A DNA stretch of 64,000 nucleotides. Source: Sorangium aterium. GTDB lineage: Bacteria; Myxococcota_A; Polyangia; Polyangiales; Polyangiaceae. The stretch is taken from assembly GCF_028368935.1 (NCBI RefSeq), contig NZ_JAQNDK010000005.1, positions 992,001 to 1,056,000 on the forward strand, in the 5' to 3' direction. The position numbers were made by a program, and so were the translations under genes. The notes under the pieces were generated by a model. That model saw nothing but the letters and a program-made list of their open reading frames with translations, did no database searches and had not been told where the DNA came from. Positions 18,094 to 26,718 of this stretch are shown here, one piece after another (within the stretch, counting starts at the first letter, position 1; each line of letters starts with the position of its first letter).

Positions 18094-19683
18094 TTATGCA
18101 GCCTCCTGGATCAGCCGCTGGGCCGCCTCAAGATTCTGGATGGTTGCGGCGCGCCGGAGGTCGAACAGATTTCTCCTGGCGCCGATGTAGCGTGCGCTGT
18201 GTCCTTTCCGCGCCGCGATATGGGCGAGCGCATGCTCCACAGCTGTCCGCTGCCGGAGCACGGCGCGTCCTGGCCCGGTCTGCTGCAACTTCCGGAACTT
18301 GCCCTGCAGAGCTTCATCCTCGGCGATGGACACGGTCCGCCCTCGCCCCGAGGCAGCTTGCGTGCACTTGGCTCGGAGGGGGCACGCGCCACACTCCTCA
18401 GGGTCAAACTCGACCGTATCGCCCGGTTCGAACACCTCGATCTGTCCCGCTGGACACGTGATTGTCTTGGCGCGCAGGTTGATCTTGAAGTCGCGCTTGC
18501 TGAATAACTCGGGGCTGCGAGCCCGCTGCCCCCAAGGCTTCGAGAACACCTGGCCGCCAGCGCGGATCACGTCGTCAACGACGGAACTGTGGACGTAGGC
18601 GCGATCGATGTGCAGCTCGACGAGGCGCAGCCGCTGATGCTGGACGTCCTCGGCGATCGGAGCGGCCCCCTCTTCTTCAGGCCGATTCGCTGGCGTAACC
18701 GCGCAGGCGACAATCACGGGAAGGTCAAGGTCGCGTGCGATGTGCTCCTTATAGCCGTCGAAGCGCTTCGAGCGGCTCTTGCGGCCGTGGCGCATCTCGG
18801 CGTCTTCAATGGATACACGGCGGTCAGGCGCAACGCCTTGCCGGATGCGAACGGTCCCATCGTCGGCCGTTTCCAGGTCCTGGTCTCGAACCTGTGTGAC
18901 CGCCTCCAGATAGGTGCGAAGCGGCTGCTCGACGACGACGTCCATGTGGCGGTCGACCCACTGCTGCAGCGACGAGACCTGCCGCTCCAGGATCTGAATC
19001 GCCGCCGCCTTCTGTTTCGGGTCGCTCCAGTCCAGGTCGAGCCCGGCCTTGATGCTGGGAGCCAGCAGCAGCGGGATGCCCGCCTTGCGGCAGATCTCCT
19101 CGGGCGGACGCTCGGTGATCTTCGACACGACGCGGACGATGCTGCGGGCAGCGTGGCCGAGCAGGTTGATCGTGTCCTCAACCCGCCCGGCCCCCGCTAA
19201 AGGGCGGCTATCGATGGCCACGCGCAGCGCTTTGGACACCGCACGCCTCTCGCCCTCCGTTATCGCGCCGGACCGAACAAGCGCCACGGTCCGCTCCAGC
19301 AGCATCCGGTCCATCTCGTGCGCGACCATCCGCTCTCGGAACGCCTGCAGCGCGCCCTGCGAAAACGGCGGCGTCGCCGCACCCAGGCAGCCGAGCACCA
19401 TCTGCCAGCGCAGGTCGACGACGGACAACTCCACCGCCTCGGCATCCGATGCGCCGACGTAGCCTTGGAGCAGCGTGACCATGCACATCAGCGCCGGTGG
19501 ATGCGGCGCCTCACCGGCCCCCGTCGTCCGGTACATGCCCTCCAGCTGCTCCTGGAACGTCTCATCGAACAGCTCGTGCCGGTGCTGCCTGAGAAAGCCG
19601 AACAGTGCTCTCACGCGCGTCAGCCGCTTCATCAGCGCCTGCTCTTGCCGCGACAGCTCCACCGGCGGCAACCATCGTTCCAT
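18094..19683 (-). CDS. IS1182 family transposase
   Basis: A DDE transposase of 529 residues from the ATG at 19683 (MERWLPPVELSRQEQ); an alternative start at 19713 adds ten residues. The N-terminal region (about 1-130) matches the DUF772-type domain of this family (TTGAGEAPHPPALMCMVTLL). The catalytic core follows, with RVAIDSRPLAGAGRVEDTIN and the second strand region KEHIARDLDLPVIVACAVTP, and the C-terminal part has the Cys cluster CGACPLRAKCTQA before RTAVEHALAHIAARKGHSAR. The frame is intact, so the element may still be mobile. It is transcribed toward the Septu genes, so read-through could drive them. Confidence 0.9.
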   Translation of the reverse strand: MERWLPPVELSRQEQALMKRLTRVRALFGFLRQHRHELFDETFQEQLEGMYRTTGAGEAPHPPALMCMVTLLQGYVGASDAEAVELSVVDLRWQMVLGCLGAATPPFSQGALQAFRERMVAHEMDRMLLERTVALVRSGAITEGERRAVSKALRVAIDSRPLAGAGRVEDTINLLGHAARSIVRVVSKITERPPEEICRKAGIPLLLAPSIKAGLDLDWSDPKQKAAAIQILERQVSSLQQWVDRHMDVVVEQPLRTYLEAVTQVRDQDLETADDGTVRIRQGVAPDRRVSIEDAEMRHGRKSRSKRFDGYKEHIARDLDLPVIVACAVTPANRPEEEGAAPIAEDVQHQRLRLVELHIDRAYVHSSVVDDVIRAGGQVFSKPWGQRARSPELFSKRDFKINLRAKTITCPAGQIEVFEPGDTVEFDPEECGACPLRAKCTQAASGRGRTVSIAEDEALQGKFRKLQQTGPGRAVLRQRTAVEHALAHIAARKGHSARYIGARRNLFDLRRAATIQNLEAAQRLIQEAA

Positions 19684-19750
19684 CCGTGCACCTCCGGACG
19701 CGGACGAGATCATGGCCCGACGAGACCGTCGAGCCTTGCATCGAAACGAC

Positions 19751-19783
19751 CGGAATTATCACAAAATCAACCTGATCGGTCCT
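19751..19783 (-). repeat. Right terminal inverted repeat of the IS1182-type element
   Basis: On the plus strand it starts CGGAATTATCACAAAATCAA. Its reverse complement matches the left end at 21 of 33 positions. CTAG follows directly at 19784-19787. Confidence 0.6.
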
Positions 19784-19787
19784 CTAG

Positions 19788-20141
19788 CACTCCTCCCGGC
19801 GCATCGGACAGCTCTAGCGGTCCGCGTCGCCGAGTACGACGCCGAAGAGCTCAGTGCACCGAGGCCGCTCGACGGCCTGGCAGGCAGGGGTACCGAGCGG
19901 TAACTCGATGGGCAGGGCTCGCCGCCCTGCTGGAGGCTAGAGGGCAGAGGCGCGAGCGGCGCTGCTCCCTGCCATAGGCTTCGGAGCGCCGCCCGCCAGC
20001 GGCAGCCTCGGCGCACACCGCCCCGGCGAGGGCTGGGGGCGCCCCCTCGCCGATCGCGCGCTTGCGCTCGAACCCGGAAATCGGGTAGCCCGGTAGCTCA
20101 CGGCGCGGGGTGTAAGTGGGCATGGTGCAAGGGTAATCGCC
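19788..20141. other. Intergenic region between IS element and large secreted protein gene
   Basis: This 354-bp stretch has no supported gene. It must contain the promoter of the gene at 20142 and may contain the former upstream flank of the Septu operon. No clear promoter elements or operators were seen. Confidence 0.35.
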
Positions 20142-23100
20142 GTGGATCTCGACGCCTTCCCCGGGGCCGCCGCCCGCCGCCCGCTGCTCGCCGCGGCGCT
20201 CGTGCTCGCCCTCGGAGTCGTCCACGGCGTCCCGGGCGCACGCGAAGCCGCCGCCGCAGAGCCGCTCGCCTGGGTGGCCCCCAACAGCGCGCGGGTCGTG
20301 CCGTGGAGCACCGGCCCGCAGCAGGGCACCCTCGCTCCGGACGAGGCGCGAGCCACGCCCGTCGCAGCCGACCCCACCGAGCCCGTCGCGCTCGCCGCGG
20401 GGCAGCTGCTCCTCGTGCCCGTGGAGCCCGGCGACCGGCTGGAGCTGCGCGGCGACGTCGCAGGGATCGGCCTCGGCTCCGGCGTCGGGAGCGCGCCCGA
20501 CGTGATCACCTGGATGCCGCTGCCTCCCCTCAGGGCCGGCGCGCGCGACGTCGCGGTGCCGACGTGGTCGAGCGCGCGCTTCGTCGTCGTGCGCGCGGCC
20601 GCCGCGCGCGGCGCCGGGAGCACGCCGGTCGCGGTCCGGGTCGCCGCACGGGAGAGCGCGCCGCTGGCCTGGTACCGCCTCGACGAGGACGTCGCCGCAT
20701 GGCTCGGCGGCCGCGCGCCCGCGCCGGCCACCGCGCCGGGCGAGGCGGGCGCGCTGCTCCGCTGGGTCGACGCCGCACGCGCGGCGCTCGCCGCCCCGGC
20801 CGCGGCGGGCGCGCCCTCCGCGCGCCTCGACCCGGCCGCCGTGCGCGTCGATGCGGCCGCCGTGCGCGTCGATGCGGCCGCCGTGCGCGTCGATGCGGCC
20901 GCCGCGCGCCTCGACCCTGCCGCGGCCGCATGGCTCACCGCGCGCTATCTCGAGGAGTCGCTTCTGCTCCGGCCGCTCGTCGAGCCGTACTTCGCGGCGC
21001 GCGACGTCGAGCCGCGCGGAGGCCGCGAAAGCCCCGATCTCCCGGCCGTCGAGCGCGCCACGCCATGGCGCTCGCTCAGCGCCGGGGCGCGGCTGGAGCT
21101 CCGCGCGCCCGGCGCGGACGTGCTGCGTATCGCCCTCCGGGCGCGCGCCTACGGGACCACGCGCGTCGTGGTGCGCGCCGGCGGCGCCGTCGTCCGGGAG
21201 CTCGTCGTTCGCACCGGGTCGCGCCTCGCGGACGCCGTGCGCTGGAGCGAGCCGCGCTGGATCCGGGTGCCGCTGCCGGTCGATGCGCGCGCGGTGACCG
21301 TCGACGTCGTCGAGGGGGAGGTCGCCGTCGCCGCCAGCGGCTACCAGCAACGCGCCGGCGTAGCCGAGCTCCTCGCGCCGCAGCGCGAGCGCGCCGCCCT
21401 GCTCGATCGCGCGGCGCGGCGCGATCTGGCCGGCGGCGGCGATCGCGCGCCGGTCCACGCCGAGGCGCCGCGGCTCCTCGCCGCCGCAGACCGGGCCTTC
21501 GCGCCGGCCGCCGCGAAGGCCGCGCTCGACCTCGCCGCGCGGCCGGCCGTGCCGCCGCCGCTCCGGGCGCTCGTCCTCGCGGAGTCGGTGCGGTGGGCGC
21601 CCTCCTCCGGCGCGGCGTTCGCGCGCGCGGCGCAAGCCTACACGGCCGCGCAGGCCTCTGCCGGGGCGCAAGGCGATGCGGCGGCGCAGGGCCGCGCGGC
21701 GGCGGGCGCCACGTCGCTTCAGCGCGCCATCCTCGCGCGGCTCGCCGCGGCGCACGCGGAACCGGGCGCCGCGGATGCGCCCTGGTCCGGGCCCGCTGGG
21801 CCCGGGGTAGGGGCGCCGCGCGATCGCGGCGGAGGCCGCGCGCACCCGGACGACATCGCGGCCGTGTCCGCGCTGGGCGCGGCGATGTCGCCGCCGCGCG
21901 ACGGCCGCCGGCCAGCGGGGGCGCCGCTCGCGGAGCGCTATGCGCTCGGCCATGGCGACGTCGAGAGCGCGGCGCCGCTCGCGCGCACCGCGTGGGCGCG
22001 CGAGGCCCCGTGGGACGCGCTCGACATCCCCGATGGCGTGGCCGCGTGGAGCTCGATCGCGCAGCCGCGAGACGCGCTGCCGCCCGCGGGAGGCGGCACG
22101 TCGGCACGCGCCGCCGCGGACGGCTTCTGCGAGGTGGACGCGCAGTCCGGGCTTCGCTGGACGGTCCTCGACGCCGAGCGGGCGCAGATCGACGTCGAGG
22201 CGCCGCCGGGGGCCCATGCGCGGGTGCTCCTGCGGAGCGCCTCGAACCAGGTGGTCCCCGAGTCGTCGGTGCTCATCGACGGCACGCCGGCCGCGGTGCA
22301 TGGCGGCGCCGGGCTCACGTCGGTCGTCGCCGTGGCGCCCGGGGCGCGCACCTTCCAGCGGCCCGCGGGCGCTCCGCCGGCGCTCGCGCGCATCCCGCGC
22401 AGCGGGCGCGCTCCGTGCGCGTCGCTGCGCGAGATCGTGCAGTGGGCCTGGGTCGACGGCGCAGCGACCTTCGCGCTCCCCGACCCGGAGCGCGCCACGG
22501 TGGCCCGCGTCGTCATCGCGCCGCCCGCCGTGATGGGCGAGGCGGCGCTGGCGTCCGGAGCGCATGGCGCCGCTGCGTCGGCGCCCGGAGCGCAGGGCGC
22601 CGCAGCACCGGCGCCTGGAGCCGCTGCGTCGGTGCCCGGAGCGCATGGCGCCGCAGCGATGGCGCCTGGAGCGCAAGGCCCATCGCCCCCGGCGGACGGC
22701 CCCGCGCGCGTGCTCCGCGTGCGCGCAGGCGCCGCCGTCCACGAGGCCTGGGTGCGCGCCGGCGCCACGGGCTCGATCGAGGTCCCGGTCCCCGCCGGCG
22801 CGCGCGAGCTGCGCGTCGAGACCGACGCGCCGGCGCTCCTCCGCGCCTCGGTGCGCCTGCACCCCGCCGGGCCCGGCGCGCCGCGCGCCGTCACGCCGGT
22901 GCGCCCGCCGGACGGCGCGCCCGTCGACGGCACGCTCGAGCAGATCCGGGGCGCCACGCGCGCCCTCCGCGCCGCGCCCTCGCCTGCCCACGCGGCGCTC
23001 CACGCGCAGCGGGCCGCGGCGCTCGACGCCCTCGGCTTCCCGGCGCTCGCCGCGCTCGACCGCCCCGCCGAGGAGGATCCCTGGGGCGCCGCGCACCTGC

Positions 23101-25628
23101 CCGGCGCGTCGACCGCGGGCGCGCCGCCGAGCACGGTCTTCTCCCTGCCGCCGGGCAGCCCGGTGGCGGTCCCGCTCGGCCTGCCCGCGCGCGTGCCGCC
23201 GCTCCCGCTGCCCGACGACCGGGCGCCCCTCGCGGCCGCGCGCGGCGCGAGCGCCAATGGCGACCCGCGGCGCGGCGTCGCGCTGCTCGCGGGCCCGGCA
23301 GGCGACAGCTCGGGCGCGGACGCGCTGCTGCTCGGCCTCCTCGCCGAGCGCTCCAGCGAGGTGCAGCTGGCCGCCGACGCCTTCACCCGGATCGGGCTCG
23401 CCCACCGGTCCGCCGCGGCGCTCTCCCGGGCCGCGAACCTGGCGACCGACGTGGCTTCCGCCGCCCCGACGCCCGATCGACGGCTCACGCTGCGCGCCCT
23501 CGTGCTCGCCGAGCTCGCCGTGCAGGAGGCCGCCCGCGAGGCCTCCGCAGGTCAGCAGAGCGCCGCGCCTGCGGCCTCGGGGAACGCCGCGCAGGGCCTG
23601 GCCTTCGCTCCTCCCGCCGGCACCACGCCGGGCGCGTCGTCGCCGCCTGTCCAGCTCCCGCCGGCCGCCCTCGCGCGGCTGGCCCCGGTGACCGGCTGGG
23701 CCGTGCCGCCGCGCGCCGACGCCACGGCCGGCACGGCGACGCTCGAGATCCGGGCCAGGGCCGATCGCGATCTGCCGCTCCGCGTGCGGGTGCGGCGCGC
23801 GCTCGTCGACGCGCCGGAGGCGTCGCTCCTCATCACCGACGGCGCGCGCGCCGAGTTCCGGCTCGACCGCGCCGCGCCGGGCGCGATCGTTCTCGACGGC
23901 GTCTGCCGGGCGCTCGATCGCGAGGAGACCCCCTGCGTGTTCTCGATCGCGCTCGACGGCGAGCCTGTCGCGTGCTCCGCGGCGCCCGCGCCGACGGCGG
24001 ACCGCTGCGTCGTGCAGGTGCCGCGGGGCAGCCACCGCATCGAGGCGCGGCCTCCGGCGGACCGGAGCGTCCTCGGCTGGATCCGCGCGACCGCGGCCGG
24101 CGCGGCGCAGCCCTTCTCGGGCCGCGTCCTGTCGACATGGAACGACATCGACCCCGCGCGCCCGCTGGAGCTCGCGTTCGTCGGCCCGACCGTTGTGCGC
24201 ATCCGCGCCCGCGCCGCCTACGAGTGCGCGTCGCCCCGCGCGCGCGCCGCGCCCACGGACGGCGGGGATCCGGCCTGCCATCCCGAGGTCGCCGCGGCCA
24301 CGCCCTCCGGCCAGCTGCGCTTCTCGGTGGCGCCGCTCGACGGTGCCGGCGGCGAGGCCGACGGCGGCGCGGTGGAGGAGGGCTCCCTCGCGCTCGACGC
24401 CTCCGAGGACCGCGCCGCGCGCCGCTTGGGCGTCACGCGCGAGCCGTTCTTCTGGCTCGGCGGCGAGGTCGAGTCGCGCGTCGCCGTCCTCCCCGAGGGC
24501 CCGCACGTGCTGCGCGTCGCCTCGCCCGGCGGCAGGGCGCTGCTCCGCGTCGAGCTCGCCGTCGCGCGCGGCGCGCCCCGCCCCCGCGTGCCGCCGCCCG
24601 CTCCGCCGCCCGCGCCCGCGCCGCTCGCGCCCGCGGACGAGCTGCTCCGTCCGGCGCCCCCGGTGGGGGAGGACCCGGACCCGGGGCCGCTCTCCGTCGG
24701 CGGCTACGCGCGCCTCGTCGACAGTGAGCTCACCGAGGAGGACTTCCGTCTTCCGGTCCGCTTCCTCGAGCTCGGCCTCGACGTGCACCGCGAGCTGATC
24801 GAGCGGCGCGCCTGGATCGCGGCCGCGGGGTTCGGCCGCCTGCGCGACGGGCCGGAGAGCTTCGGCGCGGAGGCGCGCTTCGACCTGAGCTCGAGCGGCT
24901 GGGTTCCCGGCGGTTCGCTGAGCGGCCGCGTGGTGTTCCAGCCGGACGCCAGCGACGCCATGGGCGCCAGGGCGAGCGCGACCGCGTTCTGGTCCATCCC
25001 GCTCGGCGAGCTCACGCTCTCGCCGTGGGCGGGCTTCACGTGGCTCGCGGTCGACGAGTCGCTGCGGGGCTTCACCGGCGCCGACAAGGACGTCTACACG
25101 TCCTACGGCGCCAAGCACGACACGCAGGCCTCGCTCGGGGCGCGCCTGCGGTACCGGCCGTTCGTCGACGCGCTCGTCACGGCGGGCACGTCGCTGCGCC
25201 TGAGCCCGGTGCCGTCGGCGCTCGACCGCATCGACGCGACGCTCGACCTCGACCTGCTCCCCGGCCGGGGGCTGTGGCCGTGGATCCAGCTCGGCTGGCT
25301 CGCGAGCTACCGGCCGGTGAACGAGGCGCGCGACGAGGCCTTCCTGCGCGACGCGTTCACCGCGGGGCTCACGTTCTGGAGCTGGCTCGCGCGCGGGCAC
25401 CGCGTCTCGCTCGGCGCGGAAGGGACGTTCCTGTTCGACGTCCCGAGCCCAGCCGAGACCTCGCCGCGCGTCTCGGGGTTGGCCTTCCTCCGCTACGACT
25501 ACACAGCCCGCCGCGGTCTCCGCGACTTCCCGACGGCGTCGACGCCGTTCCGCGAGCGGCAGGAGGAGGGGAGCGGGCGCATCGAGCGGGCGCGGCCGGC
25601 CGTCGAGCCCTCCTGGGAAGAGCCGTGA
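20142..25628 (+). CDS. Giant secreted protein with C-terminal outer-membrane beta-barrel-like region
   Basis: A protein of 1828 residues starting at a GTG. An export signal spans about residues 12-40 (RPLLAAALVLALGVVHGV, then AREAAAAEP). The body is Ala/Pro/Arg-rich with several beta-sandwich-like stretches (for example GARLELRAPGADVLRIALRA, PVPAGARELRVETDA) and helical TPR-like patches around residues 1040-1140. The final 320 residues alternate hydrophobic and polar residues with aromatic ends (for example RLVDSELTEEDFRLPVRFLE, SPWAGFTWLAV and FLRYDYTARRGLRDF), which resembles an outer-membrane barrel. Two tandem-repeat inserts occur, at coding 20835-20918 and 22555-22680. No catalytic motif was found. 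It may be the outer-membrane part of the machine suggested for the CapC-like genes; this rests on composition and neighbourhood only. Confidence 0.6.
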   Translation: MDLDAFPGAAARRPLLAAALVLALGVVHGVPGAREAAAAEPLAWVAPNSARVVPWSTGPQQGTLAPDEARATPVAADPTEPVALAAGQLLLVPVEPGDRLELRGDVAGIGLGSGVGSAPDVITWMPLPPLRAGARDVAVPTWSSARFVVVRAAAARGAGSTPVAVRVAARESAPLAWYRLDEDVAAWLGGRAPAPATAPGEAGALLRWVDAARAALAAPAAAGAPSARLDPAAVRVDAAAVRVDAAAVRVDAAAARLDPAAAAWLTARYLEESLLLRPLVEPYFAARDVEPRGGRESPDLPAVERATPWRSLSAGARLELRAPGADVLRIALRARAYGTTRVVVRAGGAVVRELVVRTGSRLADAVRWSEPRWIRVPLPVDARAVTVDVVEGEVAVAASGYQQRAGVAELLAPQRERAALLDRAARRDLAGGGDRAPVHAEAPRLLAAADRAFAPAAAKAALDLAARPAVPPPLRALVLAESVRWAPSSGAAFARAAQAYTAAQASAGAQGDAAAQGRAAAGATSLQRAILARLAAAHAEPGAADAPWSGPAGPGVGAPRDRGGGRAHPDDIAAVSALGAAMSPPRDGRRPAGAPLAERYALGHGDVESAAPLARTAWAREAPWDALDIPDGVAAWSSIAQPRDALPPAGGGTSARAAADGFCEVDAQSGLRWTVLDAERAQIDVEAPPGAHARVLLRSASNQVVPESSVLIDGTPAAVHGGAGLTSVVAVAPGARTFQRPAGAPPALARIPRSGRAPCASLREIVQWAWVDGAATFALPDPERATVARVVIAPPAVMGEAALASGAHGAAASAPGAQGAAAPAPGAAASVPGAHGAAAMAPGAQGPSPPADGPARVLRVRAGAAVHEAWVRAGATGSIEVPVPAGARELRVETDAPALLRASVRLHPAGPGAPRAVTPVRPPDGAPVDGTLEQIRGATRALRAAPSPAHAALHAQRAAALDALGFPALAALDRPAEEDPWGAAHLPGASTAGAPPSTVFSLPPGSPVAVPLGLPARVPPLPLPDDRAPLAAARGASANGDPRRGVALLAGPAGDSSGADALLLGLLAERSSEVQLAADAFTRIGLAHRSAAALSRAANLATDVASAAPTPDRRLTLRALVLAELAVQEAAREASAGQQSAAPAASGNAAQGLAFAPPAGTTPGASSPPVQLPPAALARLAPVTGWAVPPRADATAGTATLEIRARADRDLPLRVRVRRALVDAPEASLLITDGARAEFRLDRAAPGAIVLDGVCRALDREETPCVFSIALDGEPVACSAAPAPTADRCVVQVPRGSHRIEARPPADRSVLGWIRATAAGAAQPFSGRVLSTWNDIDPARPLELAFVGPTVVRIRARAAYECASPRARAAPTDGGDPACHPEVAAATPSGQLRFSVAPLDGAGGEADGGAVEEGSLALDASEDRAARRLGVTREPFFWLGGEVESRVAVLPEGPHVLRVASPGGRALLRVELAVARGAPRPRVPPPAPPPAPAPLAPADELLRPAPPVGEDPDPGPLSVGGYARLVDSELTEEDFRLPVRFLELGLDVHRELIERRAWIAAAGFGRLRDGPESFGAEARFDLSSSGWVPGGSLSGRVVFQPDASDAMGARASATAFWSIPLGELTLSPWAGFTWLAVDESLRGFTGADKDVYTSYGAKHDTQASLGARLRYRPFVDALVTAGTSLRLSPVPSALDRIDATLDLDLLPGRGLWPWIQLGWLASYRPVNEARDEAFLRDAFTAGLTFWSWLARGHRVSLGAEGTFLFDVPSPAETSPRVSGLAFLRYDYTARRGLRDFPTASTPFRERQEEGSGRIERARPAVEPSWEEP
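20835..20918 (+). repeat. 21-bp tandem repeat encoding the heptad AAVRVDA
   Basis: Three identical 21-bp units (20835-20855, 20856-20876, 20877-20897), each GCCGCCGTGCGCGTCGATGC plus G, are followed by a diverged fourth unit to 20918. They encode AAVRVDA repeats inside the giant secreted protein. The heptad could form a short helical spacer, and its copy number is likely to vary between strains. Confidence 0.85.
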
Positions 25629-26718
25629 AGTTGGCTGCCCGGTTGGCTCCGGCGCGCGCCGCGGAGGAGCCGAGCCAGCAAGCGCCGAGCGCGAGAGCCT
25701 GGGCGTGTCCGCACGGGCACCAGCGCAAGGCGCGCCTGGGACGCCGCCCTCACCACAAGCCGATGTCTGTCTGGAGGATACCGCCGATGCCGTTTCCGTC
25801 GCCCGGGGCGCGCGCCCTCTCGCCGGACGACGCGTGCGCCGCGCCGGTGTTCCCATCGGACTCGGACTCTTGATCGGAACACGACTCCGCATCGACCCAG
25901 CTCGCAAGGTCAACGGGCTCCCAGCGCTGGTTCCGCCTGTCAGGAATCCCGCCAGCACATCCGCATGTTTCCGATCATAGTCTCCCGAGATCCCAGTGGT
26001 TCCCTACTGGGATAGGTTCTTCGCGGAGACGACCTCGGACCGTTCTTCTGCACGACCTTCGTGGTCCGGTAGTCGAAGGGGAGCTCAGCCGCAGTCCTGG
26101 CACCATGCGGGGCCGGATGTGGATCGGCGCGGCGCGCTTGTCCCGTCACCTCGGCTGCTCCCACATCTAGCTTCATGGCGCGGGCCTTCATCGGCGCCAC
26201 CTCCGGAGCTTCAGGGCGCCTCCCGGGCGAGCCTGAGCCGCGACGCCGCGCTGTGCGGGTTCGTCCCGCGCCGCTTCGCGTACTGCACGAGCGACTCCGG
26301 GCTGTCGATCGCGAGCAGGATCTCGTGGTGCTCCGGCCGGAGCTCTGCGAGGTCTCGTCGAGCGTCATGTCCGGCGCCTGCGGCGCGGGCGATGCGGGTG
26401 TAGGCGGCCACCACGATCCGCAGGTTTCGGATGAGTGCTGGCGAGAGATTGTCGAAAAGGTAGCGGGCAGGCGATCAATAGGCGGAAGAGAGCAGGCCCA
26501 CGTCCGAGGGAATCAGTCAGTCTCCTGATGGCGCTGCTGAATGACTCCTGATTTCTTGAGGGTGATGGAACGAGGAGCCCGAGTGTCCGCTGTGTCAAAG
26601 ACCGCCGCGCAGGAGCGCGCGCCGTTCGATGTCGTGGCCGCGCCTCAGGGAGCTCGCTCGCCGAACCGGCGCTCGCCATCGCTCGCATGGCGCCCTAAGC
26701 TACCATGGGGCCAGCGTG
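25629..26718. other. Intergenic region of about 1.1 kb with decayed coding sequence
   Basis: Apart from the sigma-factor-like remnant at 26211-26474, only unconvincing short frames are present. The base composition is less regular than in neighbouring genes, which fits eroded coding DNA. The promoter of the giant sensor gene should lie near 26500-26700, but no consensus elements were recognised. Confidence 0.4.
26211..26474 (-). pseudogene. Sigma-70 region-4-like remnant
   Basis: An open stretch of 87 residues without a clear start. Its second half (DLAELRPEHHEILLAIDSPE, then SRLRLAREAP) follows the pattern of sigma-factor region 4.2: L-x-x-L-x-x-E-x-R/H-x-I-L-L, a helix-turn-helix-length spacer, and a closing S-R-L-x-x-A-R-E. 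The first half (RYLFDNLSPALIRNLRIVV) could be left from an upstream region. A full ECF or RpoD-like factor would be longer and keep an LG-x-S turn in the helix-turn-helix, which is not clear here. A chance resemblance is possible. Confidence 0.3.

Larger units (their letters stand above)
18056..19783 (-). mobile_element. IS1182-type insertion sequence, about 1.73 kb
   Basis: The element contains one transposase gene. Its ends are imperfect inverted repeats: reading inward, 21 of 33 positions match between 18056-18088 and the reverse complement of 19751-19783, including GTTGA and AATTCCG blocks. It is flanked on both sides by CTAG (18052-18055 and 19784-19787), consistent with a 4-bp target duplication of a palindromic site. 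Length and gene content fit the IS1182 family. A second CTAG at 19814 was considered as the right end, but its adjoining sequence does not match the left repeat. The intact transposase and recognisable duplication suggest a fairly recent insertion. Confidence 0.75.

Noticed and set aside
19814-19817. Alternative right end of the IS element at a second CTAG
   Set aside because: The sequence next to it does not match the left terminal repeat, while that at 19783 does.
19851-25958. A 2035-residue open frame on the minus strand
   Set aside because: It is antisense to the giant secreted protein, Arg/Gly/Ala-rich and without domains. Such shadows arise from third-position GC bias. The plus-strand frame has an export signal and sensible structure.
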